A stretch of DNA of 64,000 bases from Pararge aegeria (GCF_905163445.1 NC_053201.1:8194001-8258000), one strand, 5' to 3'. Positions 10,020 to 20,812 are shown, counted from the stretch's first letter. The notes: generated from the sequence alone by a model not told the origin. Numbers and translations: made by a program.

Positions 10020-10115
10020 AGTCAAAAGTCAAAGTCAAATATTTCTTTATTCAAATAGGCACATAGATGGCACTTTTGATGAGTACCTACATACAGTAGG
10101 GGTCAGGGCTTCAAT
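10020..10115 (-). mobile_element. Family D 3' end
   Basis: It starts with the reversed tail AAAGTCAAAAGTCAAAGTC, then TTTCTTTATTCAAATAGGCA and GGCACTTTTGATG. Only the 3' third is present, consistent with 5' truncation during retroposition. Confidence 0.65.
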
Positions 10116-10623
10116 TGTTTTCAAATACCCTTTGAAAGAAAATAAAAATGCTTTAGTGTAGAACCTTATACTTAAACACTATCATGATGCAAGGAGGCGA
10201 AAAGCAGGTCATTTGGCCGGGAGGAAATTACGTCGTGTGAACCCCTTTAGAACCTTTACGAAAGCCGTAGCGAAATTGCGATAAAACTGATATCGACTCG
10301 AAAAGGTTACGAGTAAGTTATAAGCTTTTTCAATGTGGAATTCAATGATGGGCGAAAAAGTGATAATCATTTCCATATAACTGAGAGTATTCACGTATTT
10401 TGTAGCGTTTAAATTGCGGTCAGTGCTATCATAGTAATGGAAATAAATAAAACTGACGAAAATCGTAAGCATTTTCGAATGATTTATAATATTATTATGA
10501 AATCATTGGGTAACGAACATTCCAGGATTACATTAACGTTTCGGTAGACTAGCAGCCTTAACTTGTGATCTGCCAAACTAATGAGAAATGTCAATGTTAG
10601 AATAGTAAACAAAACAAGCTTTC

Positions 10624-10716
10624 CGATTCAGTAACTTTTCTAACAAGTTGCCAACTCATTGTCTTCATAGAAACAGTTGGGCACCGCTTAGCAACTGTCG
10701 AAAGAGTTAATGAATG
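10624..10716. mobile_element. Short MITE-like element (GATTCAGTAACTTTTC ends)
   Basis: The terminal motif GATTCAGTAACTTTTC at the left is matched by an imperfect inverted GAAAGAGTTAATGAAT at the right. Internal motifs TAACAAGTTG and GCAACTGTCGAAAG recur at 15430-15560 and 56565-56655. About 93 bp long, with no coding capacity. Confidence 0.5.
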
Positions 10717-11984
10717 TGCCATCTACAAGAATGCCAAATTATGTGAGAATAGGACGGAGGATCTATCAGCTTTATCCAGAAACCATCGACAATATACAAT
10801 TTTTGAAGTTATACTTCTTTTGGCGCGTTAGGAAAAAATGATGAGAGTAAATTTTTAAGATGCGCGCGCACACCGTCACAAAAAATCGACACCCTCAGTT
10901 TAGCTGTAAGGTTTGACAGTGTACACTTTCAATTGTCAAAGTCTACGGGATCATTCCGGTGATTTAATTGATTCAATTGTTCAAAAATTGTAATATTGAG
11001 TGAAACTTTGTTGTTCGATAATGATTCTATTGGTATTCCAAATTTACTTACGTTTACTATGTCCATTTAGTTAAATTAAGTTTATTTAAATATCACAAAT
11101 ATTTAAATAAACTTTATTTAACTAGATAATGCGTCATAATAAAACTTTCAATGTATATATTAAATACCTTTTTTCTATTGTTAGTGTCTTTTTATCTACA
11201 AACGTAGATTAAGGCGAAAGATAAAATTTTTGAAAGCATTTTTATCTTGCTACGCCAATAAAGTATAAGTTGTAACGAGTGTACATAAGTACACACACGG
11301 TTTTATTTATATAATTTTAAATTGAGAACGATTTAAAACAGAGGCGTAAGAGTCCGCGGAAAAGCTAGTGTTTCTGTAAACGGCTAATCTATACTTAGAG
11401 AGGTATACCTACTATCTCCTCTGAAAATGCAGTGCTAGGCTACACGTAGCTGAAACTCAGAACTTGCAGTGTCTCGATCTATTTAAAGATAAATGTATTT
11501 AAAGCTTTTGACCTGGAAACCTTTTAAGACACCCACTTTTGGTCCCTAAAGTTTTCCAATAAAATTGGTATTGCACTATGAATAAAAAAAAATAACTTTA
11601 TACATCTATTTCAAATCTAATTGAACATAATTATATTGAATTGTTTAATTTTGAAATGAATTCAATTACTTTGCATACAATTTTTCGTTTATATTTAGTT
11701 ATTATGCATTAGAGAATTAATATAACAGACCTCAATGGTCTAACTGTTTACCTGCTTTATTACTGAAAACGAGGTCCTGGCTTCAGTGCCCCTCTTCTTT
11801 TCTTCTCCTTACAAAAACATTGTCATTATAAGCTCGTAGTTGGGAAATGGTTCAACATCACCACTTACCACAGTGATATAAAAAAATAAGGGCAAGACCA
11901 AGAACGACCAAGCCCTCTGAACTGGTTATTATTACTAACATATGCTAATAATCGCTAAAACTCCTTAACCTTCATTGTAGCGGC
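10717..11984. other. Unannotated stretch with one 25-bp hairpin
   Basis: The only clear structure is an inverted pair at 11069-11093 and 11099-11123 with one mismatch and a 5-nt spacer (core AAGTTTATTTAAATAT). A possible Helitron-like terminus, GTCCGCGGAAAAGCTAGT, ends at 11370. No gene evidence. Confidence 0.4.
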
Positions 11985-12086
11985 ATGATGCGCTTAAGAC
12001 CCTCCTTCCCTACTCTCCTTACCCCTTCTACTATGAGAGAAGAGTTTGTGTCTAACAGTGATACATTATTAGTCGAAAGAGGATTA
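11985..12086 (+). mobile_element. Family G repeat
   Basis: A diverged copy of 5958-6060: a CTC-rich segment, TATGAGAGAAGAG, TGTGTCTAACAGTG, and a GATTATGATGATG tail. The (GAT)n tail suggests an RTE-type 3' end. Confidence 0.45.
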
Positions 12087-12187
12087 TGATGATGTTGATC
12101 ACTACAAACCGACTGACTTGACGTTTCAAAAGTACTTATAAATAAGGCCTACTTGAAATAAATGAATTTTGAATTTTGAATTTTGTA
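12087..12187 (+). mobile_element. Family E 3' end
   Basis: CACTACAAACCGACTGACTT, GACGTTTCAAAAGTACTTAT, AAGGCCTACTTGAAATAAA, then repeated GAATTTT units. It matches 41738-41900 and 60005-60120. The simple tail indicates a truncated retroelement. Confidence 0.6.
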
Positions 12188-12568
12188 TTTTTTGATATTA
12201 ATGAATAGCTTGTAGCTAGCGCTTCGTACGCGTCTATTGTATATCAACCACGTAGAGATGCAGATATTTAGTAACAGATTAATTAGTTTTAAACTAAACG
12301 TTTAACAAAATGGCATTCATTTCAATAGAGTAGGTACCCACTGCGAATTTTATTATCAATTTAAATTTAAATCCATTTTAGTACGACCCGGTCACGGGGA
12401 TGCTTAAAACTGTTTGGATCAAAAGGTTTTCAGGTCAGAGGCTTAGTGAATACAAATACATTCATCTGTGTATTTGGGTTTTAATTAATTGACATTGGTT
12501 AACAAAGATAATAACCATTTTATACCTAGGTGAGGATCGCTCTATTGGGATCGAATGTATATGACTGA

Positions 12569-12700
12569 CAGTAGTGTCGTGCAGAGGGTAGGCAGATGTT
12601 ATAAAATACAGAAAATCTCCAGTACGAGTTATAAAAAACTAGGTGTACCTGGGATTTTCTTTAGTTTATATCATCTGCATACCCTCAATGCACGCCACTG
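12569..12700. mobile_element. 132-bp TIR element (MITE)
   Basis: The left end CAGTAGTGTCGTGCA and right end TGCACGCCACTG are inverted, and the inner GGGTAGGCAGATG..ATAAA pairs with TTTATATCATCTGCATACCC. The flanks ACTGA (12564-12568) and ACTAA (12701-12705) could be a 5-bp target duplication with one change. No transposase is present. A related piece interrupts the SINE-B copy near 23175. Confidence 0.6.
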
Positions 12701-12780
12701 ACTAACAGGTATATAACAGTGATCTGGATATTACAGGTATATAACAGAGATACTGGATCAATATAAACAGAACTTCCTAA

Positions 12781-13016
12781 TTGGATACTTTGCGAGTCCA
12801 ACTAATGGCCAACATAGGTCTGAATGCCCACATCTTAAACATGGGAAAGGTTATAGGAAGAAGAGGCGTTGGTCGCAGAAAAAGTCCTCGCTTCGTAACA
12901 TCAGAGAGTGGACTGGAGTCGCGAGTGCAGCAGAATTATTTCACCTCGCGAAGAATAGACCTTCTTCTGCCAACCTTCGCTAGTCGGAGACGCACCGCAA
13001 GAAGAAGAAGAAGGTG
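12781..13016 (+). mobile_element. LINE ORF2 C-terminal remnant (frameshifted)
   Basis: The first frame reads MGKVIGRRGVGRRK. After a shift near 12880 another frame gives LRNIREWTGVASAAELFHLA and stops at about 12984. The GKR-GVGRRKKSW-LRNIREWT pattern is the conserved end of a lepidopteran non-LTR retrotransposon ORF2, and the same pattern occurs reversed at 42290-42760. A GAAGAAGAAG tail follows. The copy is 5'-truncated and broken, with no function. Confidence 0.7.
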
Positions 13017-13399
13017 ACAACTGTATTCTGATCTGCCGTCGCCACGCGGCTAATCAAATAAAGAATGTAAAATAAGAAGATATATAAGATTAAGGATCAA
13101 GTTCGGGTACTAATGGAATCAAGTGAAGCGCGTTCGAGCATCAAATTGAATTGCTGCAATCACGTCCTAATAGGATTCGCTTTTAAACTACTGATTCCCG
13201 TTAACGGATATATATGGATACTAAAGTTAATTTACAGCCTATTAATGATCTACTGAAGAGCGAAGGTAATGGTGAAAAGGAGGGGAGTACGACCTACTTT
13301 GGTACAGGGGTGGCAAGATAATCAAGATGGGGAATTTTCGTGTTACTACAAACATCGACTGCCATCACCAACCCGTATGACCAGCGTGGTGATTACGGG
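13017..13399. other. Unannotated stretch
   Basis: AACCCGTATGACCAGCGTGG near 13371 recalls a SINE-type motif but is too short to assign. No gene. Confidence 0.3.
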
Positions 13400-13480
13400 C
13401 AGTGGCGTGCACTTCATACATGCACAAAAGCACTGCCTACTCTAAAATTGATATAAAACTCGTATAGGAGGAGGATTTTT
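13400..13480 (+). mobile_element. MITE-like fragment with CAGTGGCGTGCA end
   Basis: CAGTGGCGTGCACTTCATAC, TGCACAAAAGCACTGCC and AACTCGTATAG align with the reversed sequence at 15-100. The opposite end was not found. Confidence 0.5.
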
Positions 13481-13542
13481 GCTTTTTACGCAATTTTCCC
13501 GCTGTATGCATATCCTGGTAAGAACTGATTATGGGCAAACCT

Positions 13543-13735
13543 ATTATGAAAATTAAGTTTAATTTGCTATACTCCGCGAAAAGTAGGAGAATCTGTAATA
13601 CATAATTTCTTCAATCCTTATACTCCACACCAAACAGATTTTCCACCAATCTGATTGCAGCCAATACCATGGCAATACCATGCAGATTCTCCTGCTTTTC
13701 GCGGAGTATAGCAAATTAAGCTTAATTTTCATAAT
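13543..13735. mobile_element. Foldback element, 53-bp inverted arms
   Basis: Arms 13543-13595 and 13683-13735 are near-exact reverse complements (core TGCTATACTCCGCGAAAAG), with an 87-bp loop. Related single arms occur at 32300-32378 and 36896-36943. In the 36.9-kb copy the arm is followed by CTTCAATCCCTATACTCCAC, which also lies in this loop, so this looks like a rearranged derivative of a longer element. Class unknown. Confidence 0.7.
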
Positions 13736-13904
13736 ACATCATGGAATACCGCAAAGTAACGCCTGCTTCTATACAATGTGGGCAAACCTTCTTTTTCCTG
13801 CAGTAGACTCTATAGCCTATTGATGATGTTGACCTTTTAAATTTGGATTTAAACCGACAAGAGTCGGAGACAAGATCAAGTCGAAGAATACGTAGTGCGT
13901 CTTG

Positions 13905-14130
13905 ATTCATCATCATCACCAACCCATTACCAGCCTACTACAGGGCACGGGTCTCCTGTTAGAATAAGAAGGGTTAAGGCCGTGGTCCACCACGCTGGCC
14001 AAGTGCGGATTGGTAGACTTCACACGCCAATGAGAACGTTACGGAGAACTCTCAGGCATGAAAGTTTCCTCACGATGTTTTTCCAAGTGACATTTAAATT
14101 AAAAACGCTTGAACCCGGTCTCAAAGGATT
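13905..14130 (-). mobile_element. SINE-B, head-truncated
   Basis: It begins with the reversed (GAT)n tail (ATCATCATCACC), then CAACCCATTACCAGCC, TACAGGGCACGGGTCTCC, GGTTAAGGCCGTGGTCCACC, CAAGTGCGGATTGG, GAACTCTCAGGCATG and TTCCTCACGATG. The tRNA-like head beyond AAAAACGC is absent. Confidence 0.85.
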
Positions 14131-14304
14131 AACTGAAGCCTTACCCACAAGGCTAGTACAACGTAATGATTATTTATAGTAATTTTATTACACCTAAATC
14201 TAAAATACTCACGAATGTGCTCACAAAAAAAAAAGGTCCCATTTGGGTCGTGGGTTATCAGTCAGTCAAGGTTTTTATAGTTATAGATGGCTGAGGTGGG
14301 GGGT

Positions 14305-14512
14305 GGTTTGTCTTGTGGGATGCTTCGGCCCTTGTTAGTTTCCACCCTACCGTGCCGCTAAGCGATTTAGATTTCGGTATGATATTTCGTAGAAACCTTC
14401 ATTTTTAATATAACTTCCACAATAGGTTAGCGTATTAGACTGCATCACACTTACCAGCAGGTGAAATTGCAGTCAAGAGCTAGTTTGTCAAGAGTAGTGG
14501 AATAAAAAAAAA
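14305..14512 (+). mobile_element. SINE-C, 3' two-thirds with poly(A)
   Basis: GATGCTTCGGCCCTTGTTAG, CCACCCTACCGTGCCGC, AAGCGATTTAGATTTCGG, then ACTTACCAGCAGGTG, AATTGCAGTCAAG and a nine-A tail. The TTACCA.CAGGTG...GATTGCAGTCAAG tail is the part it shares with the Jockey-like LINE at 39575-39930. Confidence 0.8.
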
Positions 14513-15429
14513 GAGATGTTTTCCGGTTTTTGGGTTCCATTTCGCTAACATATGTCGCCTACGTTTGCGCAGCGCCTAAGGCAAAATTTGTTGCCAAAGT
14601 TATTATAATACGATCGGTAGCTGTGTTTGAAGCCTTTGTGAAATAACATTTTATAACCTCTCGTACAAAAAGAGCGGTGTCATTAATTTAACTGCTCCTG
14701 CTAGTCAGTCTGTATATCCACGGGTGTGTTAGTCATCGTGGCGTATCGACGATTCATTTATGGGTGTTATGAACGACGTTTTTTAGAGTGACTGCCAGTT
14801 ACCGCTATGGTTATTTATGCCGCAAAGCAGCATTGTTGCAATGCTGGGTTTCGGTTTGAATGGCGTGGTTTCCAGTGTAATTGAGGACATGGAGGCTTAA
14901 CACATACGCCTCAGATTGTTGGACACAGGGCGGCATGTTGCAGTACGATTTCATTGCATGCCCTGCTTAGTGTTGCCTTATTTATAGGCGATAGTTTCCC
15001 ATTTAACACCAGGTGGGGCCATCTGCTCGGTCCGTCAACCATCATTTTAACAAAAAAGTTGACTGTTAGAAAATGGCACGATAGGATAAAGCGTTATGCC
15101 CCCTCAATGCAAGTCGTTCGTGTCCATCCGGCATAGTTCGGATATTATCGTCCAAAATGGCCGCCATAATTATTGTTTGCATTATTTATTCATTTGTTTA
15201 ATTGTGCAAAAGGCGGCGACTATGGTTAATATTTTTTAATAAATTTGCAAATGAGAAAAAAAAATCCTAAACATTTTTATTTTCAGTAAGAAAAAGAAAA
15301 ACGGTAAATGTATTTTCTAAATGATATTTCCAAATGAAGTGGGATTTCATATCAACCATGTCGAATATATAAGAACATTATCTAATGGTACTGCAATAGT
15401 TAATGCAGTCTTGTACCTACAATGGAACT
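14513..15429. other. Unannotated stretch
   Basis: About 0.9 kb with no recognised element. The 60-codon frame at 14954 has no motif. Confidence 0.35.
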
Positions 15430-15560
15430 ATGGTTAGCTGCCTGATTCACTAACTATTCCAATAAGTTGTGAACTCGTCGTCTTCATACAAAGCGCATAC
15501 TTTGATACCGTCAGTTGTCAACTCATTGATTGTATGGGCATAACGGGTGACCAGCAACTG
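15430..15560. mobile_element. MITE-like element related to 10624-10716
   Basis: TGATTCACTAAC, CCAATAAGTTGTGAACTCG, GTCTTCATACAAAGCGC and CAACTGTTG follow the internal order of the 10.6-kb copy and are longer. The right terminal repeat is not evident. Confidence 0.45.
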
Positions 15561-15574
15561 TTGTTTTTTTTTGT

Positions 15575-15627
15575 ATCCTAACCCATACTCTAATCGGTTT
15601 CTACGCGACATCGTACCGGAACGCTAA
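15575..15627 (-). mobile_element. SINE-C fragment, inverted
   Basis: TAATCGGTTTCTACGCGACA and TCGTACCGGAACGCTAAATC are the SINE-C middle in reverse. It stands head to head with the next, plus-strand SINE-C. Confidence 0.7.
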
Positions 15628-15631
15628 ATCG

Positions 15632-15912
15632 GTAAGCGCTGAGTATTTAAATTGGAGGTTCCGATTTTATTTTCGGTAGAGGCAATTTGAGAATTTATTA
15701 TATCCAAATTTTCTCTGGTCTGGTCTGTCTGTCTGGTGGCAAGTTTCGGCCGTGGGTTTGTTTGTTCGTTTGGTACAATGCCACGTAGACCGATTAGGGG
15801 TTTAATTTAACTGGCTAACAAGTAAGCCCGTTACCCTCCTAAACTGCGTCAACACTGCTGGTAGCAAGTGAGATTGCAGTCAAGGGCCTTAACTTGTAGT
15901 AAAATAAAAAAA
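15632..15912 (+). mobile_element. SINE-C, nearly complete with poly(A)
   Basis: A degraded tRNA-like head (AAGCGCTGAGTATTTAAA, GAGGTTCCGATTTTATTTTC) is followed by AATTTTCTCTGGTCTGGTC, GGCAAGTTTCGGCCGTGG, GAGATTGCAGTCAAGGGCC and a 10-A tail. The B box is no longer consensus. Confidence 0.75.
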
Positions 15913-16357
15913 AAACCACTTTAATGGAATTGAAAAAGCTTTCGAATCGCATTATATAGCCATGAATTATCGGCGTTTGGTTTCGCTCGTTCAAGCGGCA
16001 AATTAAATCGAAGCAATCAAAAGCTGATCAGATTCGTACCGAGTAGGTACTAACTTCATTTATACAAGTATAAAATTGGTATCTGTTCCATACACTGTAT
16101 GCAATAAATAGGTACATATGTAAAAGGTAAATGTTTACCTAGCGATGCGTCCTCTTTAAATTTGATTGGTAGGGATTTTAACTTTTAAATCACGATCATG
16201 TCAAATGTTATGAATGCGAAAGAGTGTCCGTTTGTCTTCCCTTTACGCTCTAACTAAGCAACCAACTAAATTAATGTTTGGCATAGAGTTGGCAAAATGA
16301 ATATTGATTTGTACTGCTAATAGAGAGTTGGTTAGCCAGTGCTCTGTTATAAGAGAG
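15913..16357. other. Unannotated stretch
   Basis: TGCGAAAGAGTGTCCGTTTG near 16216 followed by TCTAACTAAGCAACC looks like the 5' part of a Helitron-like repeat, but the rest is not recognisable. Confidence 0.35.
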
Positions 16358-16463
16358 ATATGCCAATAACTCTAGTTCTTCTACGAATCTCCTCATTTCT
16401 TATTTGATAACGTAGACAGCTCTCTCCATCGCCTGCAGCTGAGTCACTCTAAGCCTTCTTAAT
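16358..16463 (-). mobile_element. RTE-type RT C-terminal fragment
   Basis: This aligns base for base, with about 80 percent visible identity, with 59228-59340. There the minus strand encodes LRVTQRAM...NEEIRRRTRV. It is a short orphan fragment with no 3' tail. Confidence 0.6.
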
Positions 16464-17971
16464 TTATTTTCAACTGACTTAAAAAAAGAGGCCCCGGGAA
16501 AAGCAAAATCTTGTAAAGGGTTATTATGAGCAGTTGACAAAAAATGAAATGGTACTTTCCTTGGTATAAGCAAAGTATATCTATATTTAGTAATCTTACA
16601 TTTAACTTGACACCGACGTAATTTTATTTTTCGAAAATATTTATCTCTTGTTTAACAAAGTCGGCTATAGTTTGTCAATATTTTTTAAGTGAATCTTGTT
16701 TAGATCCGTTGTGATTTCAAACTCGATGAAACGAAAAAATAAGTCCATAGAGACACAAACACATAAATGTTTAGGACAGAGTATGATAGAAAACATTATA
16801 CATATTTATCATATTTATCTATTCTAGTTACCATACTAAATAATAAAACTTACATTTATCCTAATAGTTCTGATACTCTACATACACCTCAATCTCTCGT
16901 AGGCTACTTTTCAGAAGTTACACTTCTGCCGTGTGTGAATAAATTGCACAGGATTTTTTTTTAGTATAAGTAACATAATATAGTCTTCATTAGCATCCTC
17001 AGCCTATTTATGCCCAATGGCTGGCATAGAACTCCTGTCTCATGCGAGAGAGATTGAAGCTTGAACCCTTGATCTTCGAGCTGCCCCAATGCCGGATAGG
17101 GGCCTTTATTCTTACTTTCACTTGTCAAATGCGAATGTTTGTTTAATTGTTTTTTACCTTGTTGGGCACAAACAACGCACCGACCTTGATCAAGCATTAC
17201 ATCTTCCATAATTGTATTCCGGAGAGCACCCAAAAATATATAGCGAGTATGACTTAAAAAAAGGTTATCTATACATGGTTTTTGCAATGAGATAGTTTAG
17301 AATAAGTTTTGGAGACGACGAATTTTGGAGAAGGACCTAAGATACTTTTAATACTGGAAAAAAATTCAGTATCTGCTGCATTAAAAAAAACATAACTAAG
17401 TTATTTGTGTTCAGTGTAAAACATTCCAACAACTGGTTTACTATAGTCTAAATATTACAGCATGGCAGTAATAATAATATAATAAAAATAACAAATGCTC
17501 ATGACAATACAGAACACACCCTCTGGGTATAGAATAATCTAGTTTAGCAACATTAAAGCTGACATAAAAATGAGAGCTGGCGTGCAAATAAATAAAGCAA
17601 AAATGTAAGCAAAATATTCAGCGCAATATTATCATAGGCGCTTCAAGCATGCAAAAACCGTCTACAATTTTCGTCACTCCTTTAAGGCTTCTTTGTTATT
17701 TTAGGCACGAAAATAAATACCACCAGACAAAAGAGAAGATAGTTAAGTTTAAAATGAATGGCTATTATTTTACGATTTAAATTTATAATGTAGGTATTAT
17801 ATTTTACCAAATATATTTAATTAATTATCTTTATGTATATTATAAGGCTGAGGAGTTTTTTTGTTTGCAAAATGGCTCTAACCTGATTTTACAATACCTT
17901 AATTTGTCTAAATAACTTCAAACATTTTAGCATGGAGAGGCAAAAAGAATTTCAGCTTTTATTTAGTTCCT
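16464..17971. other. Unannotated stretch
   Basis: About 1.5 kb. The 108-codon minus frame at 16961-17287 has no recognisable motif and I do not call it. No repeat boundaries were found. Confidence 0.35.
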
Positions 17972-18172
17972 TGCAAGATGTTGGAATGGCGACCTCGCAC
18001 GTTAAGACGCAGCGTTGGTTTGCCCCCAACGAGGTATGCCGACGACATCGAACCTGTCGCTGGGAGCCGCTGGAAACAAGCGGCCCAGGACCGTGGATTT
18101 TGGAACTTGCTAGAAAAGATCCATGCCCAGCGGTGGGCATCAATCAGTAGAAGTGATGAGGATGATGATGGG
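17972..18172 (+). mobile_element. RTE-type LINE 3' end
   Basis: One frame encodes MLEWRPR, then GLPPTRYADDIEPVAGSRW and QAAQDRGFWN, the conserved C-terminus of lepidopteran RTE-type endonuclease/reverse-transcriptase ORFs. It continues into ATGCCCAGCGGTGGGCATC and a GATGAGGATGATGATG tail. The frame is open to the end of the motif. The RT catalytic core lies upstream and is missing, so this is a 5'-truncated, inactive copy. Confidence 0.8.
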
Positions 18173-18756
18173 GTAAAAGTAGAGTTCATTTGAAAAGAGC
18201 ACCTATCGAAAAAAAATATTGAAAACAAATATCTTAGTCGAGGCAACATAGCTTTAGCATAAATTTTAGCTTGATAGTTGTTGATTAAATATCACGATGG
18301 GGCGTAAAGTGACATATCTTTAACATTGAAATACCAATTCACAATTCGAGCTTCAGTAGTACAGTGAACCTTAGGTGTTAATTTTTTTCTATTTACTTTT
18401 TTTACTCAATGGCAATGGGTGGGGGAACCGATGGGCATTAGGGTCACAATATGCTGAAATGGCGACTCCGTAACGACTCGCTTAACAGAGAGCCGCTGGA
18501 AGCAAATGGTAATAAACCATGAAATTTGGAACTCTCTACAAAGAAGAGAGGTCACGTAACAAGTAGAGACAACTCTATCGAACGTTTAGTTGTCCTAGGA
18601 AGATTCGAAACGATATGTATATGTCCAGTAGTTGTCCGGGTCTGATCGGCCTGAGGCGGATAAAATGTGTTGCTTTGAAGGTATTATGGATGTCTGCGAA
18701 AACTTTGGCGTAGGTATATAATTCATTAGTTAATCCAATTCGTTCTTTCAGTTGAA
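18173..18756. other. Mostly unannotated, weak RTE trace
   Basis: AGAGCCGCTGGAAGCAAATG at about 18489 followed by TTTGGAACTCTCTACAAAG resembles the RTE 3' region above (GGAGCCGCTGG..CAAGCGG, TTGGAACT), but it is too short to delimit. Confidence 0.35.
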
Positions 18757-19003
18757 ATATTTTTATTCAAAGTCGAAGACAAATATTTATTTATTCAAAT
18801 AGGCACATATATAGGCATGTGCCTACAAGTACGCATCAAAAGTGCATAGCTATGTAGCTGTGCACTTTTTATGCGTACTTTACAAAAAAAATATGTACAT
18901 AGAAGTGAGATCATGGCGATAACGACATTCTAAATAAACTTAAAACTAATGTTACGAGGGTTCCAAACGCGCCTTGGTCTAAGAAGAATAAACTTAGCCG
19001 GGT
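18757..19003 (-). mobile_element. Family D repeat with internal inverted duplication
   Basis: The reversed tail region (TTTATTTATTCAAATAGGCAC), GCGATAACGACATTC, TACGAGGGTTCCAAACGCG and CTTAGCCGGG define family D. Between them the segment containing GTACGCATCAAAAGTGC is present twice, in opposite orientations (18827-18880). Other copies have it once. Confidence 0.75.
18827..18880. repeat. Hairpin, 24-bp arms, inside family D
   Basis: Arms 18827-18850 and 18857-18880 match with two differences and a 6-nt spacer. One arm corresponds to normal family D sequence. Confidence 0.9.
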
Positions 19004-19194
19004 GTTACTAACTTATTTTATGTAGTATAGTATATTGTATTTGTATTCATACATTATCGATCGACCAGTGACAACTGCATAAACCAAGTCAGGGCATTGG
19101 CTTGAAATTGTGGTTAGCGAAACCAAACCGCAGTTCAATCGATTGGCATTGTTCTGTTACTGGCAAATCTGAGAGCGATCATTAATTACTTATC
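19004..19194. other. Unannotated stretch
   Basis: No feature seen. Confidence 0.35.
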
Positions 19195-19365
19195 TACAAC
19201 GAGTAAATTAAAACCGAAATAATACTTCACAGGTTTTATAGGGACATTATGTACTGTCTCTGAGACTTATCCGTGAAACCGAAATCTATTAGTTTTAGTA
19301 AACCACTGCCATAGTTTTTACAGAAAGAAATCAGATACAGACAACAAAATTAAAATCTGTTTTTT
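19195..19365 (+). repeat. Dispersed repeat (TGTACTGTCTCTGAGACT family)
   Basis: CATTATGTACTGTCTCTGAG, GTGAAACCGAAA, GTAAACCACTGCCATAG and TTTTTACAGAAAGAAATCAG recur in the same order and orientation at 29130-29300. Ends and class are not determinable from two copies. Confidence 0.65.
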
Positions 19366-19908
19366 ATCGAGTTAAGATGTTTTTACTTTTTCCATCTTGA
19401 AATAATTAAGTTTAAATGTAATCTTATTATCATATAATAGGGGAACATAGCAGATTTTAAGTAATGCAGATAGCAAGTTGTTTAAACTTGACATAATTGG
19501 CTTAAACCACAGGTATAGAATATTTGGTCTACTCTTTGTAGCAATTATGATTTGGTGGGCATAAATATACCTTAGTAGCAACTAGGCCAACACTCAACCC
19601 TGCCTCGTTCAACATTTATGCTCATTGTTATACTCGTAGGTTGGCTGCGCAACGCTGTTACACTTAGTAAATTATAATTTACATGCACAGTGTTCCTACT
19701 CGTACTTATTTATAATGTAGATTACGGGGAAAATTAGCGGCCAGGTAAGTTTGCGCGGTTATTTCTATAACTAGAATAGCATGTTAACTAAACTCGTATA
19801 TATATATTTCTTTTGGATCAATAGTATACATGGCGCGTTGGCACCTGACAATTTTTAAATTCGAAATTCGAAATTCTGTACGTTTCCATTGAAAACATTA
19901 GGTAACAG
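19366..19908. other. Unannotated stretch
   Basis: No recognised element. Confidence 0.35.
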
Positions 19909-19923
19909 TATATATATATATTA

Positions 19924-19988
<65 letters not shown>
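19909..19988. repeat. (TA)n microsatellite
   Basis: TA runs at 19909-19920 and 19929-19988, interrupted by TTAAATTT. About 30 uninterrupted TA units in the second block. Confidence 0.97.
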
Positions 19989-19992
<4 letters not shown>

Positions 19993-20107
19993 TAAATTCC
20001 TGCACCAACCACATCCTTCATCTTTTGTCTGGAAGTGATAGCTTTGGCGATCAGACCGCCTGTGCACGCCCCATTATCTTTTCTTAGTTTCCTCTGTGTC
20101 TGTGTTT

Positions 20108-20159
20108 ACTTTGTATAAAATGTGTGTGTGCTATTGCACACACACATTTTATACAAAGT
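20108..20159. repeat. Perfect hairpin, 24-bp arms
   Basis: Arms 20108-20131 and 20136-20159 are exact reverse complements around TATT. The core pairs TATAAAATGTGTGTGTGC with its complement. Confidence 0.95.
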
Positions 20160-20523
20160 TTTCAAACAAATTAACGTGTAGTTTTGTTTCAAATGTAGGT
20201 CCTAAACATATTCATGTAGTACAGAATATGCGTAATTTGCGTGCTATGAATGTAATGAAATGCATCGCACTATACAGGAATAGAGTTTTGCCACAGCATA
20301 GCTCCCTAATTGGTATTGGACACCGAGTGCAGTTGATGCACCGTAATGCTCTTGACTAAGCTATTTGCACTCGAAAATGTACCTTCTAATATACACTACC
20401 TAATTGTTATTGCGTATAACCCTCACGATTAACAAATACATTTATAAAATGTGGCTGATTGTATATAAAATGTTGTTGACTTATTAAAAGCAACCGATGT
20501 GCTACAAACTTTTTTTTTGTAAG
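20160..20523. other. Unannotated stretch
   Basis: An 87-codon frame at 20096-20359 overlaps the hairpin and lacks motifs. Not called. Confidence 0.35.
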
Positions 20524-20812
20524 CGTTGATCGCCCAGTGGTCAGTACTTCGGTATCCAAGTGCAGAGTTCGAAAGCCACGCACCTCTAAGTTATGTGCGT
20601 TTTTGACTTAAAATTTGCTATATACATAAAGATATATATGTTATATATATCTATATGTTTTGCTTCGATGGTGAAGGAAAACATCTTGAGGAAACCTGCA
20701 TGTCTGAGAGTTCTTCATAATGTTCTCAAAGAGTTGTAAAGTCCACCAATCTGCACTGTGCCAACGTGGTGAACTACGGCCTTAACCCCTTCTCATAGGG
20801 GGAGGAAGATAT
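20524..20812 (+). mobile_element. SINE-B, nearly complete, AT insertion
   Basis: The tRNA-like head (GATCGCCCAGTGGTCAG, AGAGTTCGAAAGCC) is followed by TAAGTTATGTGCGTTTTTGA, GGTGAAGGAAAACATC, TGAGGAAACCTGCATGTC, GTCCACCAATCTGCACTG and CCTTAACCCCTTCTCAT. An ATATAT-rich stretch at about 20618-20655 replaces the usual AATTAAAATATCAC. The (GAT)n tail is lost. Confidence 0.85.

Noticed and set aside
12781..13016. GAAGAAGAAG stretch as a coding or splicing signal
   Set aside because: It directly follows the LINE ORF end, so it is better read as the retroelement tail.
17952..18249. Four overlapping 63-96-codon frames on both strands
   Set aside because: Only the frame from 17978 carries the RTE motif; the others are its shadows.
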